Shown piece after piece: positions 7,408-17,702 of a stretch of DNA of 64,000 bases. Source of the stretch: an uncultured Halomonas sp. GTDB taxonomy: Bacteria > Pseudomonadota > Gammaproteobacteria > Pseudomonadales > Halomonadaceae. Position 1 is the stretch's first letter, and every line of letters starts with the position of its first letter. The stretch spans positions 1 through 64,000 of the forward strand of contig NZ_CANMTQ010000008.1 of NCBI RefSeq assembly GCF_947500835.1, read 5' to 3'. The position numbers and the translations under genes were made by a program. The notes beneath the pieces are model-generated. The model ran no database searches, was not told the origin of the DNA, and saw only the letters and a list, made by a program, of their open reading frames with translations.

Positions 7408-7657
7408 GTTCCTTATGAAACCCAAAGTAAACGTCGACTAGAAATTTCGGTACATCAAGGCTGTAGCGCTGTATTCAGCTTTTAGCGTGCAGTTCGCGTG
7501 GTATAGCGGTATGAGGCATATTTGTGAGAGCGACTCGTATGGGAGAAGTTCACTGCTGAGTTTGATAATCCGTGCAAAAGGCAAGATCTGACCCTAGGGG
7601 TCTGATTGAAATCCGTGGTTCAACGCTTAGGCAAACGCGCACGCAGCGTGTATCAAG

Positions 7658-7675
7658 ACGCCCACTTTGGGGCGT
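7658..7675 (-). terminator. possible weak terminator after recD
   Basis: On the minus strand, just past the recD stop, ACGCCC and GGGCGT form a six-base stem around a six-base loop, followed by CTTGATA. The T-run is poor, so this is only a candidate end for the recCBD operon. Confidence 0.3.
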
Positions 7676-7677
7676 TA

Positions 7678-9903
7678 TCAAACACTTAATAACCCCAACC
7701 CACTCACCCTTGTTACTTCCCGCAGCACCGCTTCATCCAGTATCCCACGTCCGCTTTCCACCAAGGTAAACCAGTCCCTGGCCCGGGTGATCCCTGTGTA
7801 GATCAACTCCCTCGTGAGGATCGGGTTGGGCGCGTCTGGCAGTACCAAGGCGGTATGGGTGAATTCCGAGCCCTGGGATTTGTGCACGGTCATGGCAAAC
7901 ACGGTTTCCACCGCTTGCAGGCGGCTGGGGAGCACCCATTTGATGCGGCCGCTGCCGTCGCCTGCGGGAAAGGCGACCCGGGGCAGCCAGGGTTTGTCCG
8001 GCTCTCGGGCATTGGGCATGGCAAGGGTGATGCCGATATCGCCGTTCATCAGGCCGAGGCTGTAGTCGTTGCGGGTGACGAGCACCGGTCGGCCGATATA
8101 CCAGCCGTAGTCGAAAGGAATCAGCTTGTGGCGTTTAAGGGCGGAGGCAATGCGTTGGTTCAAACCTTCCACACCCCAAGGGCCTTTGCGCAGGGCGCAC
8201 AGCACTTGAAAGCGACCGTGGGCGTCGAGTACGGCGCGGGCCCAGTCATCAAACACCTCTTTTTGTCGGTCAACCGACGCCTCGACCAAGTCACCAAGGG
8301 AGGGACGCTTCTTGGCGAGCACCTCGAGATAATGCCGGTAGCCGGTGGGCGGTGGCAGCTCATTATTGCGGGATCGGCGGCCGCGCCCTGCATTGAGAAA
8401 GCCTGCCGGGTTGCCGTCGATCACGAGCCGGTCCAGCGCCGGGTCGTCGCTGTCGGCCAGTTTCAGCCGGCTGATATCCGCAAACTCTTGATCGAATATC
8501 CGGCGCACGGCCCGGCGTTTGTCCTTGGGTTGCAGGTTGCTGCTTAACGGGGCGTTGACCGCCTGGGCAAGCTGGCCGATGCCGCTGGCGGCGTCAAAAC
8601 GGTGGCTCACGCGCAGCATGGCAATGGCTTGGTCCAGCGGTTGGCCGTCGGTGTCGATATAGCGCTCGGGCAAGGTATCGCCGGTAGCATCGTTTAGCTG
8701 TGCAGTGGTTGCTGGGGTGTAGTGGGCGCCTTCCGCGCGTTGGCACAAATCGCCGAGTACGGCGCCGGCCTCCACCGAGGCAAGCTGATCCTTGTCACCC
8801 AGCAGGATCAATCGGGCGCGGGGCGGTAGGGCGGCGAGCAGGCTAGCCATCATTTCGATATCCACCATGGAGGCTTCATCGACCACCAGCACATCCAGGG
8901 CCAGGCGGTTGTCCGCATGGTGGCGGAAATGCCGGGTATCCGGTCGCGAGCCGAGCAGCCGATGCAGCGTGGTGACCTCGGTAGGAATGGCGTCGCGCAG
9001 GGTGGTGAGGTCGATGCCATTACTGTTATCGCTGCCGATGCCGGCCAGTTCGACCAGCGAGAGATTCTCGACCTGCTTGGCGATGGATTCATTCAGGCGT
9101 GCGGCGGCCTTGCCGGTGGGTGCAGCGAGGCGAATGCGCAGCGCTCTACTGTCGGGTTGACCCAATTGCAGCGCCTGAAGCAACGCCAGCAACTTGACCA
9201 CGGTGGTGGTCTTGCCGGTGCCGGGGCCGCCGGTAATCACCGCAAAGCGCGAACGGGCGGCAAGGGCGCAGGCGAGCTTCTGCCAGTCGAGGGATGCCAC
9301 ATTGCCGTCCGCCGGGCCGAATAGCGCTTCGAGGGCATGGCGCAATAGTTCGATCGCGGGCGCATCAATCTCCGTGGCTGCCAGGCGGGCGGCAAGCGCT
9401 TGGCGAATATCCTGTTCATACTGCCAATAGCGGCGTAGATACAGGCGGATATCGTCGTCGGTCTCGGACTTCACCAAGGGCGTGCTGCCGCAGCCACCAC
9501 TGACCAAATCAGGATGATCCAGAGCGGCCCGCCAACCCGCGAGGGTCACATCGGTAAGCACTTGGCTGGGCAGCGGCGGCGGGTCATTCAAGTCGTCGCC
9601 TTCCGGGGGGAGTGAAAGCGCCAGGTCCGGGGCTTTCAGCGTCATGTTCAGATCAAGACATACATGCCCACGGCCAAGCTGATGGCTGGCCAAGGCGGCA
9701 GCCAGCAGTAACAGTGGCGGTGCATCCGGCACCTCGCGATGCAGGAATACCACCAGCGCGCGATCCAGGGCACGCAGCCAGCCGCGCTCCACCCAGCGCT
9801 CGAGTAGCGTAAGCAATGCCTCAACGCTGCCCAGAACGTCGTCGAATGGGGTTGGAGCGTCACTGGTGGCGTCGTCTTCCAGGTCCGAGAACAGGTCTCT
9901 CAT
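7678..9903 (-). CDS. recD: Exodeoxyribonuclease V alpha subunit RecD
   Basis: The 5'-3' helicase of RecBCD, which unwinds and degrades DNA ends and loads RecA at Chi. The 741-residue protein has the Walker A loop ITGGPGTGKTTT near residue 229, LAAPTGKAAARL (motif Ia), VVDEASMVD (Walker B, motif II), LGDKDQLASVEAGAVLGD (motif III) and a C-terminal TVHKSQGSEF with LIYTGITRAR (motifs V-VI). Its ATG overlaps the recB stop by ATGA, so it is the last gene of recC-recB-recD. Somewhat longer than the E. coli protein, with a central insertion rich in charged residues. A decayed copy of its 3' end lies at 1926-2117. Confidence 0.96.
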   Translation of the reverse strand: MRDLFSDLEDDATSDAPTPFDDVLGSVEALLTLLERWVERGWLRALDRALVVFLHREVPDAPPLLLLAAALASHQLGRGHVCLDLNMTLKAPDLALSLPPEGDDLNDPPPLPSQVLTDVTLAGWRAALDHPDLVSGGCGSTPLVKSETDDDIRLYLRRYWQYEQDIRQALAARLAATEIDAPAIELLRHALEALFGPADGNVASLDWQKLACALAARSRFAVITGGPGTGKTTTVVKLLALLQALQLGQPDSRALRIRLAAPTGKAAARLNESIAKQVENLSLVELAGIGSDNSNGIDLTTLRDAIPTEVTTLHRLLGSRPDTRHFRHHADNRLALDVLVVDEASMVDIEMMASLLAALPPRARLILLGDKDQLASVEAGAVLGDLCQRAEGAHYTPATTAQLNDATGDTLPERYIDTDGQPLDQAIAMLRVSHRFDAASGIGQLAQAVNAPLSSNLQPKDKRRAVRRIFDQEFADISRLKLADSDDPALDRLVIDGNPAGFLNAGRGRRSRNNELPPPTGYRHYLEVLAKKRPSLGDLVEASVDRQKEVFDDWARAVLDAHGRFQVLCALRKGPWGVEGLNQRIASALKRHKLIPFDYGWYIGRPVLVTRNDYSLGLMNGDIGITLAMPNAREPDKPWLPRVAFPAGDGSGRIKWVLPSRLQAVETVFAMTVHKSQGSEFTHTALVLPDAPNPILTRELIYTGITRARDWFTLVESGRGILDEAVLREVTRVSGLGLLSV

Positions 9904-12900
9904 GAGGCGGTCTCCGTGGCAGGGCTAGCGGTGCCAGCGCCCTGGAACAGTGCATCCAATCCTTCGATCAGTTCCCGGGGTGGGCGTTCGGCATGCACGC
10001 CCCGGCTTTCGGCATTCGCGCCGCGCAGAAAGACGGTCAGGGAGCCGCCGATATGGCGGTCATAGTCGTAGTCCGGCAATCGTGACTTGAGCAGGCGATG
10101 CAATGCCAGCAAATAGAGGGCGTATTGCAGGTCGTAGCGTTTTTCTGCCACCGCCAGGCGCATGGCGTCCAAGGTGTAGGCGTCGTCATCCGGTCCCAGG
10201 TGATTGGATTTCCAGTCAGCGACGTAATAGCGGCCTTCGAACTCGAACACCAGGTCGATGAAGCCCTTGAGCATGCCGTTGAGCCGATCGCGATCGGCGC
10301 GGGGGCGCGGCGTGTTGCCCAGGGTATGCCGACAGACCAGATCGTCTAACGCTTGCGTATCGACCTGGTGGGCGGCGAACCAGAATTCCAGTTCAACTTG
10401 ATAGACCGAGAGCGCATCCAGACGCACCGCGGCGGATGGCGCTGCCTCGGGCAAGGGCAGCGGCATGCGTAGAAGCGACGTGAGCCACGCCTGCAGCGCG
10501 GGAATCCACTGGGTCCAGCCGCGCAGATTGCAGCGCCGCGCCAGGGTGTCTTCCAGCGCTGCCGGATGGTCGAGCACGCTGGCAAAACCTTGCTGGCCGA
10601 CCCATTCCAATAAGCCGTGCAGGAAGGTGCCGGGACCGGGACCACGCGGGAAGCGGTGTAGCGATGGCGCGGGCTGGTTGGGAGAGGCGCTGTCTCGCGG
10701 TTCCCTGAGCGTCTCGAAGGTGGTGGCTTCAAGCGGCGTTGCCGGTTCGGGCAATGGCGGTGCTTCATCGGGTTCCAATATAGGCGGTTCGGTTGCCATC
10801 TCGGATGTAGAACCGGATATAGCGCCGAAGGTGGAATCGGGATCCGGAGCAAGTGCTTCCCCGGAAAAGCTCAAGGCGGAGTAGCTGGCGATCCACCAAT
10901 GCTCCCGAGCCGAGCGGACAGGCGTTTGCGCCTCGCCGAGGGTGGCCTCGTGTTCGGTCAGAACGATCGCGCGCGAATCGATAGGCGGCGCCGGAGCGAG
11001 GGTGATCGCCTGGCAGTCGCCCTTGAGCGTGGCCAGCGCCGTAGCGAAGGCATCTGGATCGAGGCGCTGGCCGTTGGCGAGCAACTGGCCGATGGCGCTG
11101 TTCTCGCCATCCTTGAGCGACGCCATGCCGAGCCAGGTGGCGTGGCGAGCGCGGGTCAAAGCGACATAGAGCTTGCGCAGGTCTTCGCCCAGGCGTTCCC
11201 GGTCGGCAATGGCCAGGGTCGCATCATCGGCTTCCAGACTGATGCGCAGCCGGCCTTGTTCGTCGTGCCAGCGCAGCGGCGAATCGCTTTTCTTTTGCGG
11301 GCGATGGCTACAGATGAAAGGCAGGAACACCAGCGGATATTCGAGACCCTTGGACTTGTGGATGGTGATTACCTGCACCAGATCCGCGTCGCTTTCCAGA
11401 CGCAGCTTGTGGGCGTCGCTCTGGTCGTCGGGGTTGTCGCGAGACTCGGCGAGAAAGCGGATCAGCGCATGTTCGCCGTCGAGTTCCTGGCTAGCCTGCT
11501 GGAGGAGTTCCCCTAGATGCAGCAAGTCCGTCAGCCACCGTTCGCCCTCACTGGCCGGACCGCCGGCCAGCAGCCGGGCGGGCACCGCGAAGTCGTTCAT
11601 CAGCCGGCGAACCAGTGGCAATACGCCTTGGCTCTGCCATAGGCGATGGTAGTCGCGAAACTGCATGACCCGGTCTTCCCAGGCCAGTTCGTTCTCATTT
11701 AAATCATCCAGCGCGGCGATATCCAGCCCCAGCGCCGGCGTGGCCAGGGCGGTGCGCAGCACGCGATCGTCGTTCGGGTTGGCGCAGGCGTGCAGCCAGG
11801 CTTCGAGCTGGCCAGCCATAGGGGAGGCGAACACCTTGTCCTTGTCGGAAAGATAGACGCTCTTCACGCCGCGCCGGGCCAGGGCTTGGCGAATGGCTCG
11901 CGCTTCTCCCAGGCCGTTGACCAGCACCGCCATATCCGAAGGCGACACCGGGTCGAGGGCATCATCATCCATAAACCCGGCGCGGCCGCTATCCATAAAC
12001 CCGGCGCGACCGCATTGCCCCTGTTCCAGCAACTCGACCATGGCGGAGGCGCAGCGTTCGGCCATTTCCGTATGGTAGGCGTTTTTGGAAAGTGGCTCGT
12101 CGGTGTCGAGTTGCCACAGGGTCATTGCCGGCAGCGGCTGGCCGTTCAGGGCAAAAACGTCTTTCCTGCCTTTGGCCCTAACTGCCTGGAAAGGTACTGG
12201 ATTCGAGTCGTCGTCTTCCTTGAACAGAAACGCACCGGGCGGGTGCGCCTCGGCAAACTCGAAGATGCGATTGACCGCGGTAACCATCGCCGTGGCGGAG
12301 CGGAAGTTGGTGCCCAGGGTGACATGCCGCCCTTCGGTGGCCTGGCGCGCCTGCAGATAGGTATAGATGTCGGCGCCACGAAAGGCGTAGATCGCCTGCT
12401 TGGGGTCGCCGATCAGGAACAGCCCGGTGTCGGGTCGGTTTTCCCGGATGCGATAGACGCAGTCGAAGATGCGGTACTGTACCGGGTCGGTGTCCTGAAA
12501 TTCATCCACCATCGCGACGGGAAACTGGCGGCGAATCTGGGCCCCCAGCGCCTCGCAGTTGGCGCCGGCAAGGGCCCGGTCGAGGTGGGTCAATAGTTCG
12601 TTGGGGCCCATCTCGGCCCGGCGTTCCAGTTCACTATCCAGGCGGAAGCGGCACCAGTGAACGGCGTGGGTGAGCAGGTCGGCGCGGGGGTCGGGCAGGG
12701 CGTCGAGTTCGTCTTGTAGTTCCGCAATCGCCGTCAGCGCCGGGTGATTCGGCGGATCGCCCTTTTGCCAGATCTCCGCCATGCCGTCCGGGGTCAGGCG
12801 CTTCCAGGCGGCGGGGGTCAGGGCCGGACGAATCGCATCGCTCTGACACCAGTCCCGCAGTGCACCCAGCCAGTTTGCCCGGCTCTTGCTGTTGAAGCTC

Positions 12901-13697
12901 TGGCCCTTGAAGGCTTTTTGCCTGGCGGCCTCTTCGAACAGCGTCTGCAATTCCTCCACCCATTGCGGCCAAGGCGCCTTGAGTTCTTGCAGCCGCGCCT
13001 CGATGGCGGCTTGGGTGTGTTGCAGGGTTTCTCTTGGCGGCGGGACGTTTCGGTTCAATGCCGAGCATTCCGGCAGCAGGCGCCGGACCTGAGCGTGCAG
13101 GTCTTCCGGCGATTCCCAGTGACGAGTGACGATGGCAAGCTCGTCCGCACTCATGGCGTAGTAGAAGCTGCGCCAGTAGTCCCGCACCACCTCGCTTTCG
13201 AGTTCGGTCTGGTCGGTTTCCAGATTCAGCGAGAACAGGCTGCCGCTGTCAAAGGCATGTTCCCGCAGCATGCGATAGCACCAGGCATGGATGGTCGAGA
13301 CGGCGGCCTCATCCATCCACTCCGCGGCAAGCTGCAGGCGACGTGCGCAGGCGGGCCAGCTGGCTTCGGGATAGTCGTTGCGCAGTTGGAGGAGCAGATC
13401 GTCACCGGAAGCGCCTTCTCTTGGCTGCAAAAACACCTGGGCGGCCTCGACCAGCCGCCTGCGAATCCGGTCGCGCAGCTCCTGGGTGGCGGCATTGGTA
13501 AAGGTGACCACCAGAATTTCCGGTGGCGTCAACGGGCGGCTGAAAGCTGCGTCGTCGTCGGGTGAGCGCGGTCCCAGCACCAGACGCACGTAAAGCAGGG
13601 CGATGGTGAAGGTCTTGCCGGTACCGGCGCTGGCTTCGATGAGGCGGGTGCCGTGTAGCGGTAGCTTCAACGGGTTTAATTGAGTGGCATCGCTCAT
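9900..13697 (-). CDS. recB: Exodeoxyribonuclease V beta subunit RecB
   Basis: The 3'-5' helicase and nuclease subunit of RecBCD, 1265 residues. Helicase motifs: IEASAGTGKTFT (Walker A, residue 20 on), VTFTNAATQELRDRI, VDEFQDTDPVQYRIF, LIGDPKQAIYAFRGAD, and VITIHKSKGLEYPLVFLP with LYVALTRARHA. The C-terminal nuclease domain has ADWKSNHLG, the catalytic D-x-K-S-N of the RecB family. Both junctions with recC and recD are four-base ATGA overlaps. A 24-base tandem repeat inside the gene (11967-12014) gives a doubled SGRAGFMD-like peptide in the helicase linker, in frame and probably harmless. Confidence 0.96.
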   Translation of the reverse strand: MSDATQLNPLKLPLHGTRLIEASAGTGKTFTIALLYVRLVLGPRSPDDDAAFSRPLTPPEILVVTFTNAATQELRDRIRRRLVEAAQVFLQPREGASGDDLLLQLRNDYPEASWPACARRLQLAAEWMDEAAVSTIHAWCYRMLREHAFDSGSLFSLNLETDQTELESEVVRDYWRSFYYAMSADELAIVTRHWESPEDLHAQVRRLLPECSALNRNVPPPRETLQHTQAAIEARLQELKAPWPQWVEELQTLFEEAARQKAFKGQSFNSKSRANWLGALRDWCQSDAIRPALTPAAWKRLTPDGMAEIWQKGDPPNHPALTAIAELQDELDALPDPRADLLTHAVHWCRFRLDSELERRAEMGPNELLTHLDRALAGANCEALGAQIRRQFPVAMVDEFQDTDPVQYRIFDCVYRIRENRPDTGLFLIGDPKQAIYAFRGADIYTYLQARQATEGRHVTLGTNFRSATAMVTAVNRIFEFAEAHPPGAFLFKEDDDSNPVPFQAVRAKGRKDVFALNGQPLPAMTLWQLDTDEPLSKNAYHTEMAERCASAMVELLEQGQCGRAGFMDSGRAGFMDDDALDPVSPSDMAVLVNGLGEARAIRQALARRGVKSVYLSDKDKVFASPMAGQLEAWLHACANPNDDRVLRTALATPALGLDIAALDDLNENELAWEDRVMQFRDYHRLWQSQGVLPLVRRLMNDFAVPARLLAGGPASEGERWLTDLLHLGELLQQASQELDGEHALIRFLAESRDNPDDQSDAHKLRLESDADLVQVITIHKSKGLEYPLVFLPFICSHRPQKKSDSPLRWHDEQGRLRISLEADDATLAIADRERLGEDLRKLYVALTRARHATWLGMASLKDGENSAIGQLLANGQRLDPDAFATALATLKGDCQAITLAPAPPIDSRAIVLTEHEATLGEAQTPVRSAREHWWIASYSALSFSGEALAPDPDSTFGAISGSTSEMATEPPILEPDEAPPLPEPATPLEATTFETLREPRDSASPNQPAPSLHRFPRGPGPGTFLHGLLEWVGQQGFASVLDHPAALEDTLARRCNLRGWTQWIPALQAWLTSLLRMPLPLPEAAPSAAVRLDALSVYQVELEFWFAAHQVDTQALDDLVCRHTLGNTPRPRADRDRLNGMLKGFIDLVFEFEGRYYVADWKSNHLGPDDDAYTLDAMRLAVAEKRYDLQYALYLLALHRLLKSRLPDYDYDRHIGGSLTVFLRGANAESRGVHAERPPRELIEGLDALFQGAGTASPATETAS
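11967..12014 (-). repeat. 24-bp tandem duplication within recB
   Basis: Two adjacent 24-base copies (11967-11990 and 11991-12014) differ at two positions and keep the recB frame, encoding GRAGFMD twice. A slippage-type change in a poorly conserved loop. Confidence 0.8.
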
Positions 13698-16600
13698 TTA
13701 TCGCCTCCTTTCACCACGTGATGCACCGGCGCCAGCAGGCGATCGGTCAGTGAGACGAAGTCGTGGGGCGTTCCCCGTTGAGCATCGATGAGCGCGGCAA
13801 AGCTCGGCCAGCGGTGCGCCAGGTAAGGGTTGCGACCGCACTCGCCGGCACCGAAGCTGTTGCCTTCAAAGGTGTTGGCGGCGGCTTTCCAGGCCTCGCT
13901 GTCCGGTTCGCTTTCCGGCGTGCCTTTCTTGCTGAGCCAGACAAAGGCGGTATCGATGGCCAACGGCAGCGGTGCGTTCATGCCCGCCTGCCAGACGAGG
14001 ATGAGTTCGCGCAGATGCGCCCGGGCGATCTCCGGTTCCAGTGGCAGTAGCGTCACGTGGCCTGCCTTGGACAGCAGTCGTGTGGTCAGCGGTTGGCCCC
14101 TAAGCTGCCCCGCCAGATGCGCGACCCAGGGCAGCAAAAGCTGATGCCAGTGATATTTCTTGTCCTTGATCAGGCTGCTGCTGCTCAGTAGCAAGCGGCA
14201 GCGCTGGCCGTCGTCGCTCAGGCGCAGGTTGTCCAGCCAGTCTTCCAGGGGTGGCAGGCCTGGCAGCGCGAGGCGTATCGTCTCCGGTTCCTCGACCGCC
14301 TGGGGCCACTGGGTCAGCGCTTCCTGATAGGCCTCGAACAACGCGCCCATGGGCTCGACCAGCGCTTCACGCATGCGCTCGCCAAAGGCGCCGAAGGCGA
14401 GTACGCCCTGGCCTTGCAGCCGTTCCAGTGTCGCGTGCAGCGCAAGTTCCCGAGGCTCGCCGTCGTCGATGGCGCGCCGCTGGGCCTGAATCAACAGATT
14501 TTGCAGCTGCCAGTTTTCCAGGCCGTTCAGGGTAAAGGGTTCCTGATCGAGGCTGGTCACGTCCTCTTGTTCGAGGAATACCTTGAGTCGGGTGTTAAAG
14601 AACGCCTTGGCCGGGTCGCGCAGAAAGCTCCCCAGCTGATGAAGCGTCAGCGGTGTTTCCTGCAGGAACTCGCCAAGTTCACCGTCGTCCTGGGTAGATA
14701 GCGTCTGGCCGTGTACCTCACGCCATTCATGGGCATAGGTCACCAGGCGTTGGTCGGGCACGGGCCGGGCGGCGAGCTGCGCTTGCGTCGGGAAGTAGAT
14801 ACGGCTGAACGGCTGCAGCGGATGTATGCTGGTGAGTTCATCGAGCAAGGCCGAGCCTTGTTCATCGCTGTTATTCGTCGCCAGTCGCCAGCCTGATTCG
14901 AGGTGATCGCGAAGCTGGCCGACCAGTACCGAGGGTGGGCGCTCGCTGTTGTCGATAATGCTATGGCCGACCCAACTGATATAAAGCTGCTGCCGGGCGG
15001 AGAGCAGCGCCTCGAGGAACAGGTAGCGGTCGTCCTCCCGGCGGGAGCGATCCCCGGGGCGGTAGTCGCTGCCCATCAGGTCGAAGTCCAGCGGCGGATG
15101 GCTGCGCGGGTAGTCGCCGTCGTTCATGCCCAGCAGGCAGACGCGCTTGAAGGGAATCGCCCGCATCGGCATCAGGGTAGCGAAGTTGACCGCGCCGGCA
15201 AGAAAGCGCTGGGACAGGCCTTGCTCATCGATCTGGGCCAGCCAGTGCTCCCGCAGGATGGACAGCGGCAGGTCGCGGGTCAAGCCGGCTTCCTCGGTGC
15301 TTTCCTGCCAGGCCTGCAGGGCGAGTTCGAGCTGGGACAGCACCAGGCTATCCTGGGCGTCTTCCGCGAGAAAACACGCCTCGAGCAGTTCCCGCAGCCG
15401 TCTGGCCCAGCCGCTGGCGTCGGTCTCTTCGCGCAGGATGGACCACTGGAGTTCCAGGGTTTCGAGTAGCGCCATCAAGGGGCCGGCCAGTTGCGCCTCC
15501 AGGCCGCCGATATCATCGAAGGGCTCGATGCCTTGCCAGGTACCCTCGGCGGCGCTGCCCACGGTATAGCCCAGCAGCAGCCGACGCAGGCCGAAGGTCC
15601 AGGTGTTCTGCTCCATGTCGCCGGGCAGATCAAGGCTCTGGCGTTGAGCGCCGTTCAGGCCCCAGCGAATGCCGGCACCTTCGATCCAGCGCCGCAGGGT
15701 CGGCAGGTGATCTTCCTCGATGCCAAAACGCGCCCGCAGGGCGGGTACTTCCAGCAGATCGAGCAGATCGCTGACGGACAAACGCAGCTCCGGCAGGCGC
15801 AGCAACTTTTCCAGGGCGATCAATAGCGGCAGGCGATGGCGCTGGCCCTGATCCGAGAGGGTGTAGGGAATATGGCGCGGATCATCGCGATCGATCTGGC
15901 CCTGCCCAAACTGACCAAACACCGCCTTGATATGCGGCGCATACTGGTCGATGTCCGGCACCATGACGATGATGTCCCGGGGGCGCAGTTGTGGGTCAGC
16001 ACTGAAGGCGGCAAGCAGCTGGTCGTGGAGGATTTCGACCTCGCGCTGGGGGCTGTGGGCAACGTGAAAGACGATGGAGTCATCGACCCGGCTATCCACC
16101 GCCGGCCAGTGCTCCCGGGTCTCGGGTAGTGGGCGCAGCTCGCGGATATCGGCCTGCAACTGATGCAGCAGGCAGTCCTCACCATTCGTTTCAAACAGAT
16201 CGATACGCAGCGACTCGGCGCTGAACAGGCCTTCGTATTGCTGGCGCTCGTCGTGTTCATCCAGCAGGCGCAGGTAGTCGCGCCCTTGCTTGCCCCAGGC
16301 CGCCAGCAGCGGTTGGGCGTGCAGATGCAGGTCGGCCTCGCCATCGCCGTCACCCACCACGTCGAGGCGCTCCGGCATGCCGGCCTTGCGTGCCTGGCGA
16401 TAGCGGCTTGCCCGCAGCAGGTCGCGGTGTTCGATGATATCCGCCCAGTAATACTGGCAGGGGTTGTGCACGCAGAGCACCACCTGGCAGCAGCGGGCGA
16501 GAGCGGCCAGGGCTTCGAGGGCCTGCTGGGGTAGGGAGGAAATGCCGAATACCATGATCCGGCGCGGTAGGCCCGGCGGGCGATTATCCACGCTCAGTTG

Positions 16601-17323
16601 CTCAGCGGCACTGATGAAACGCTGATGCACCATGGCGCGGCTGGAATCGATGCCGTCGCTGCCAACATCAGTCCTTAGGGCGCGCCGCTTTTCAGCAATA
16701 TCCTGGCGCAGGGCGCGCCACAGGGCCGGCTGCCAGCACTGCTCGGCGCTTACTGGCGTGATTTCACCATGGCCGCCGATCAGAACATTTTCGCCACGCC
16801 CCCAGGCCGCCAGCCAGTCGGCGCGGTAAACTTGGTACTGATCGAACAGATCCGCCAGACGTTCCGCCAGCTGATGATGTTTGCGCAGATCATTGTCACC
16901 GTCGAGAAACTGCTTGAGAGGGGCGAAGGCGTCTTCTTCAAGCAGTGCCGGCAGCAGTCGCAGGATTCTCCAGATAAGGCGTGACTTGTCGAAGGGTGAT
17001 GTCGCCGGTACTGCTTGTGGATCATTCTCGCAATGGGTGAGCACCGCTCGATAGGCCTGCCACAGAAAACGCGCCGGCAGGGTCACGTCCAGCGCCGCGG
17101 CGATGCCGGTGCCGCCTTTGCCGTTCTCGCGCACATCCGCAGCCAGGGCGAGCTTCATCCACTGGCTGATGCCGTTGCTCTGCACCAGGATCACTTCGTT
17201 TTCCAGCGGCGCAAGCGGGTAGCGCTTCATCCACTCCATCGCCACGCCCCGCAGATCCTCCAGGCGATTGCCGTGAACGACCATGAAGCCGGGCTGAAGG
17301 TGGGCGGTGCTGGCAGGCGGCAT
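13694..17323 (-). CDS. recC: Exodeoxyribonuclease V gamma subunit RecC
   Basis: Chi-recognition and scaffold subunit of RecBCD, about 1209 residues. It opens with the RecC-type FMVVHGNRLEDL and has NEVILVQSNGISQWMKLALA (about residues 45-65), MVPDIDQYAPHIKAVFG and the LDFDLMGSDYRPGDRSRREDDRYLFLEALLSAR block conserved in RecC. These are inactive helicase folds; no Walker A is seen, as expected. The ATG at 17323 has AAAGGA six bases upstream and is preferred to the TTG at 17347. First gene of the recCBD operon; nothing lies upstream on this strand for 300 bases. Confidence 0.95.
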   Translation of the reverse strand: MPPASTAHLQPGFMVVHGNRLEDLRGVAMEWMKRYPLAPLENEVILVQSNGISQWMKLALAADVRENGKGGTGIAAALDVTLPARFLWQAYRAVLTHCENDPQAVPATSPFDKSRLIWRILRLLPALLEEDAFAPLKQFLDGDNDLRKHHQLAERLADLFDQYQVYRADWLAAWGRGENVLIGGHGEITPVSAEQCWQPALWRALRQDIAEKRRALRTDVGSDGIDSSRAMVHQRFISAAEQLSVDNRPPGLPRRIMVFGISSLPQQALEALAALARCCQVVLCVHNPCQYYWADIIEHRDLLRASRYRQARKAGMPERLDVVGDGDGEADLHLHAQPLLAAWGKQGRDYLRLLDEHDERQQYEGLFSAESLRIDLFETNGEDCLLHQLQADIRELRPLPETREHWPAVDSRVDDSIVFHVAHSPQREVEILHDQLLAAFSADPQLRPRDIIVMVPDIDQYAPHIKAVFGQFGQGQIDRDDPRHIPYTLSDQGQRHRLPLLIALEKLLRLPELRLSVSDLLDLLEVPALRARFGIEEDHLPTLRRWIEGAGIRWGLNGAQRQSLDLPGDMEQNTWTFGLRRLLLGYTVGSAAEGTWQGIEPFDDIGGLEAQLAGPLMALLETLELQWSILREETDASGWARRLRELLEACFLAEDAQDSLVLSQLELALQAWQESTEEAGLTRDLPLSILREHWLAQIDEQGLSQRFLAGAVNFATLMPMRAIPFKRVCLLGMNDGDYPRSHPPLDFDLMGSDYRPGDRSRREDDRYLFLEALLSARQQLYISWVGHSIIDNSERPPSVLVGQLRDHLESGWRLATNNSDEQGSALLDELTSIHPLQPFSRIYFPTQAQLAARPVPDQRLVTYAHEWREVHGQTLSTQDDGELGEFLQETPLTLHQLGSFLRDPAKAFFNTRLKVFLEQEDVTSLDQEPFTLNGLENWQLQNLLIQAQRRAIDDGEPRELALHATLERLQGQGVLAFGAFGERMREALVEPMGALFEAYQEALTQWPQAVEEPETIRLALPGLPPLEDWLDNLRLSDDGQRCRLLLSSSSLIKDKKYHWHQLLLPWVAHLAGQLRGQPLTTRLLSKAGHVTLLPLEPEIARAHLRELILVWQAGMNAPLPLAIDTAFVWLSKKGTPESEPDSEAWKAAANTFEGNSFGAGECGRNPYLAHRWPSFAALIDAQRGTPHDFVSLTDRLLAPVHHVVKGGDK

Positions 17324-17702
17324 GATGATTCCTTTTACTGCAGGCAATGCAGGAACAAAAAATGTCTTATGGTGCCCGAGTGATCGCCAGTAGAAAAGCA
17401 GGAAGAGCGGTCGTAATGGTGGCTTTCAAAAACGACCGCTTAGCGCTGCTCAGATGAGATAATGTCTGTACGGCTATAGCGCTGAGAACAAAAAGTGACA
17501 CAATGTTGATATAAATAAATAAAAATATATAATTCGTTAACAAATTTCGCTCGTTACCGATTTTTCCTGTTCCGGTGAGGTGGTCGTTAGAACCATTCCG
17601 CCAGCATAAAAAAATTCATAGTCAGGCATGGCCTGATGACAACATTGCCGTATGCTCTTTCTTACCCGGGAGCAGAAAGCGGGGCCTGGGCAAGGGGGGC
17701 GC
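17324..17702. other. intergenic region between divergent recC and draG-like genes
   Basis: About 380 bases holding the divergent promoters of recC and the ADP-ribosylglycohydrolase gene. The stretch around 17490-17545 is very AT-rich. No gene, repeat or clear operator was found. Confidence 0.5.

Noticed and set aside
7855..8547. Open plus-strand reading of 230 codons opposite recD
   Set aside because: Antisense shadow; the recD frame encodes clear helicase motifs.
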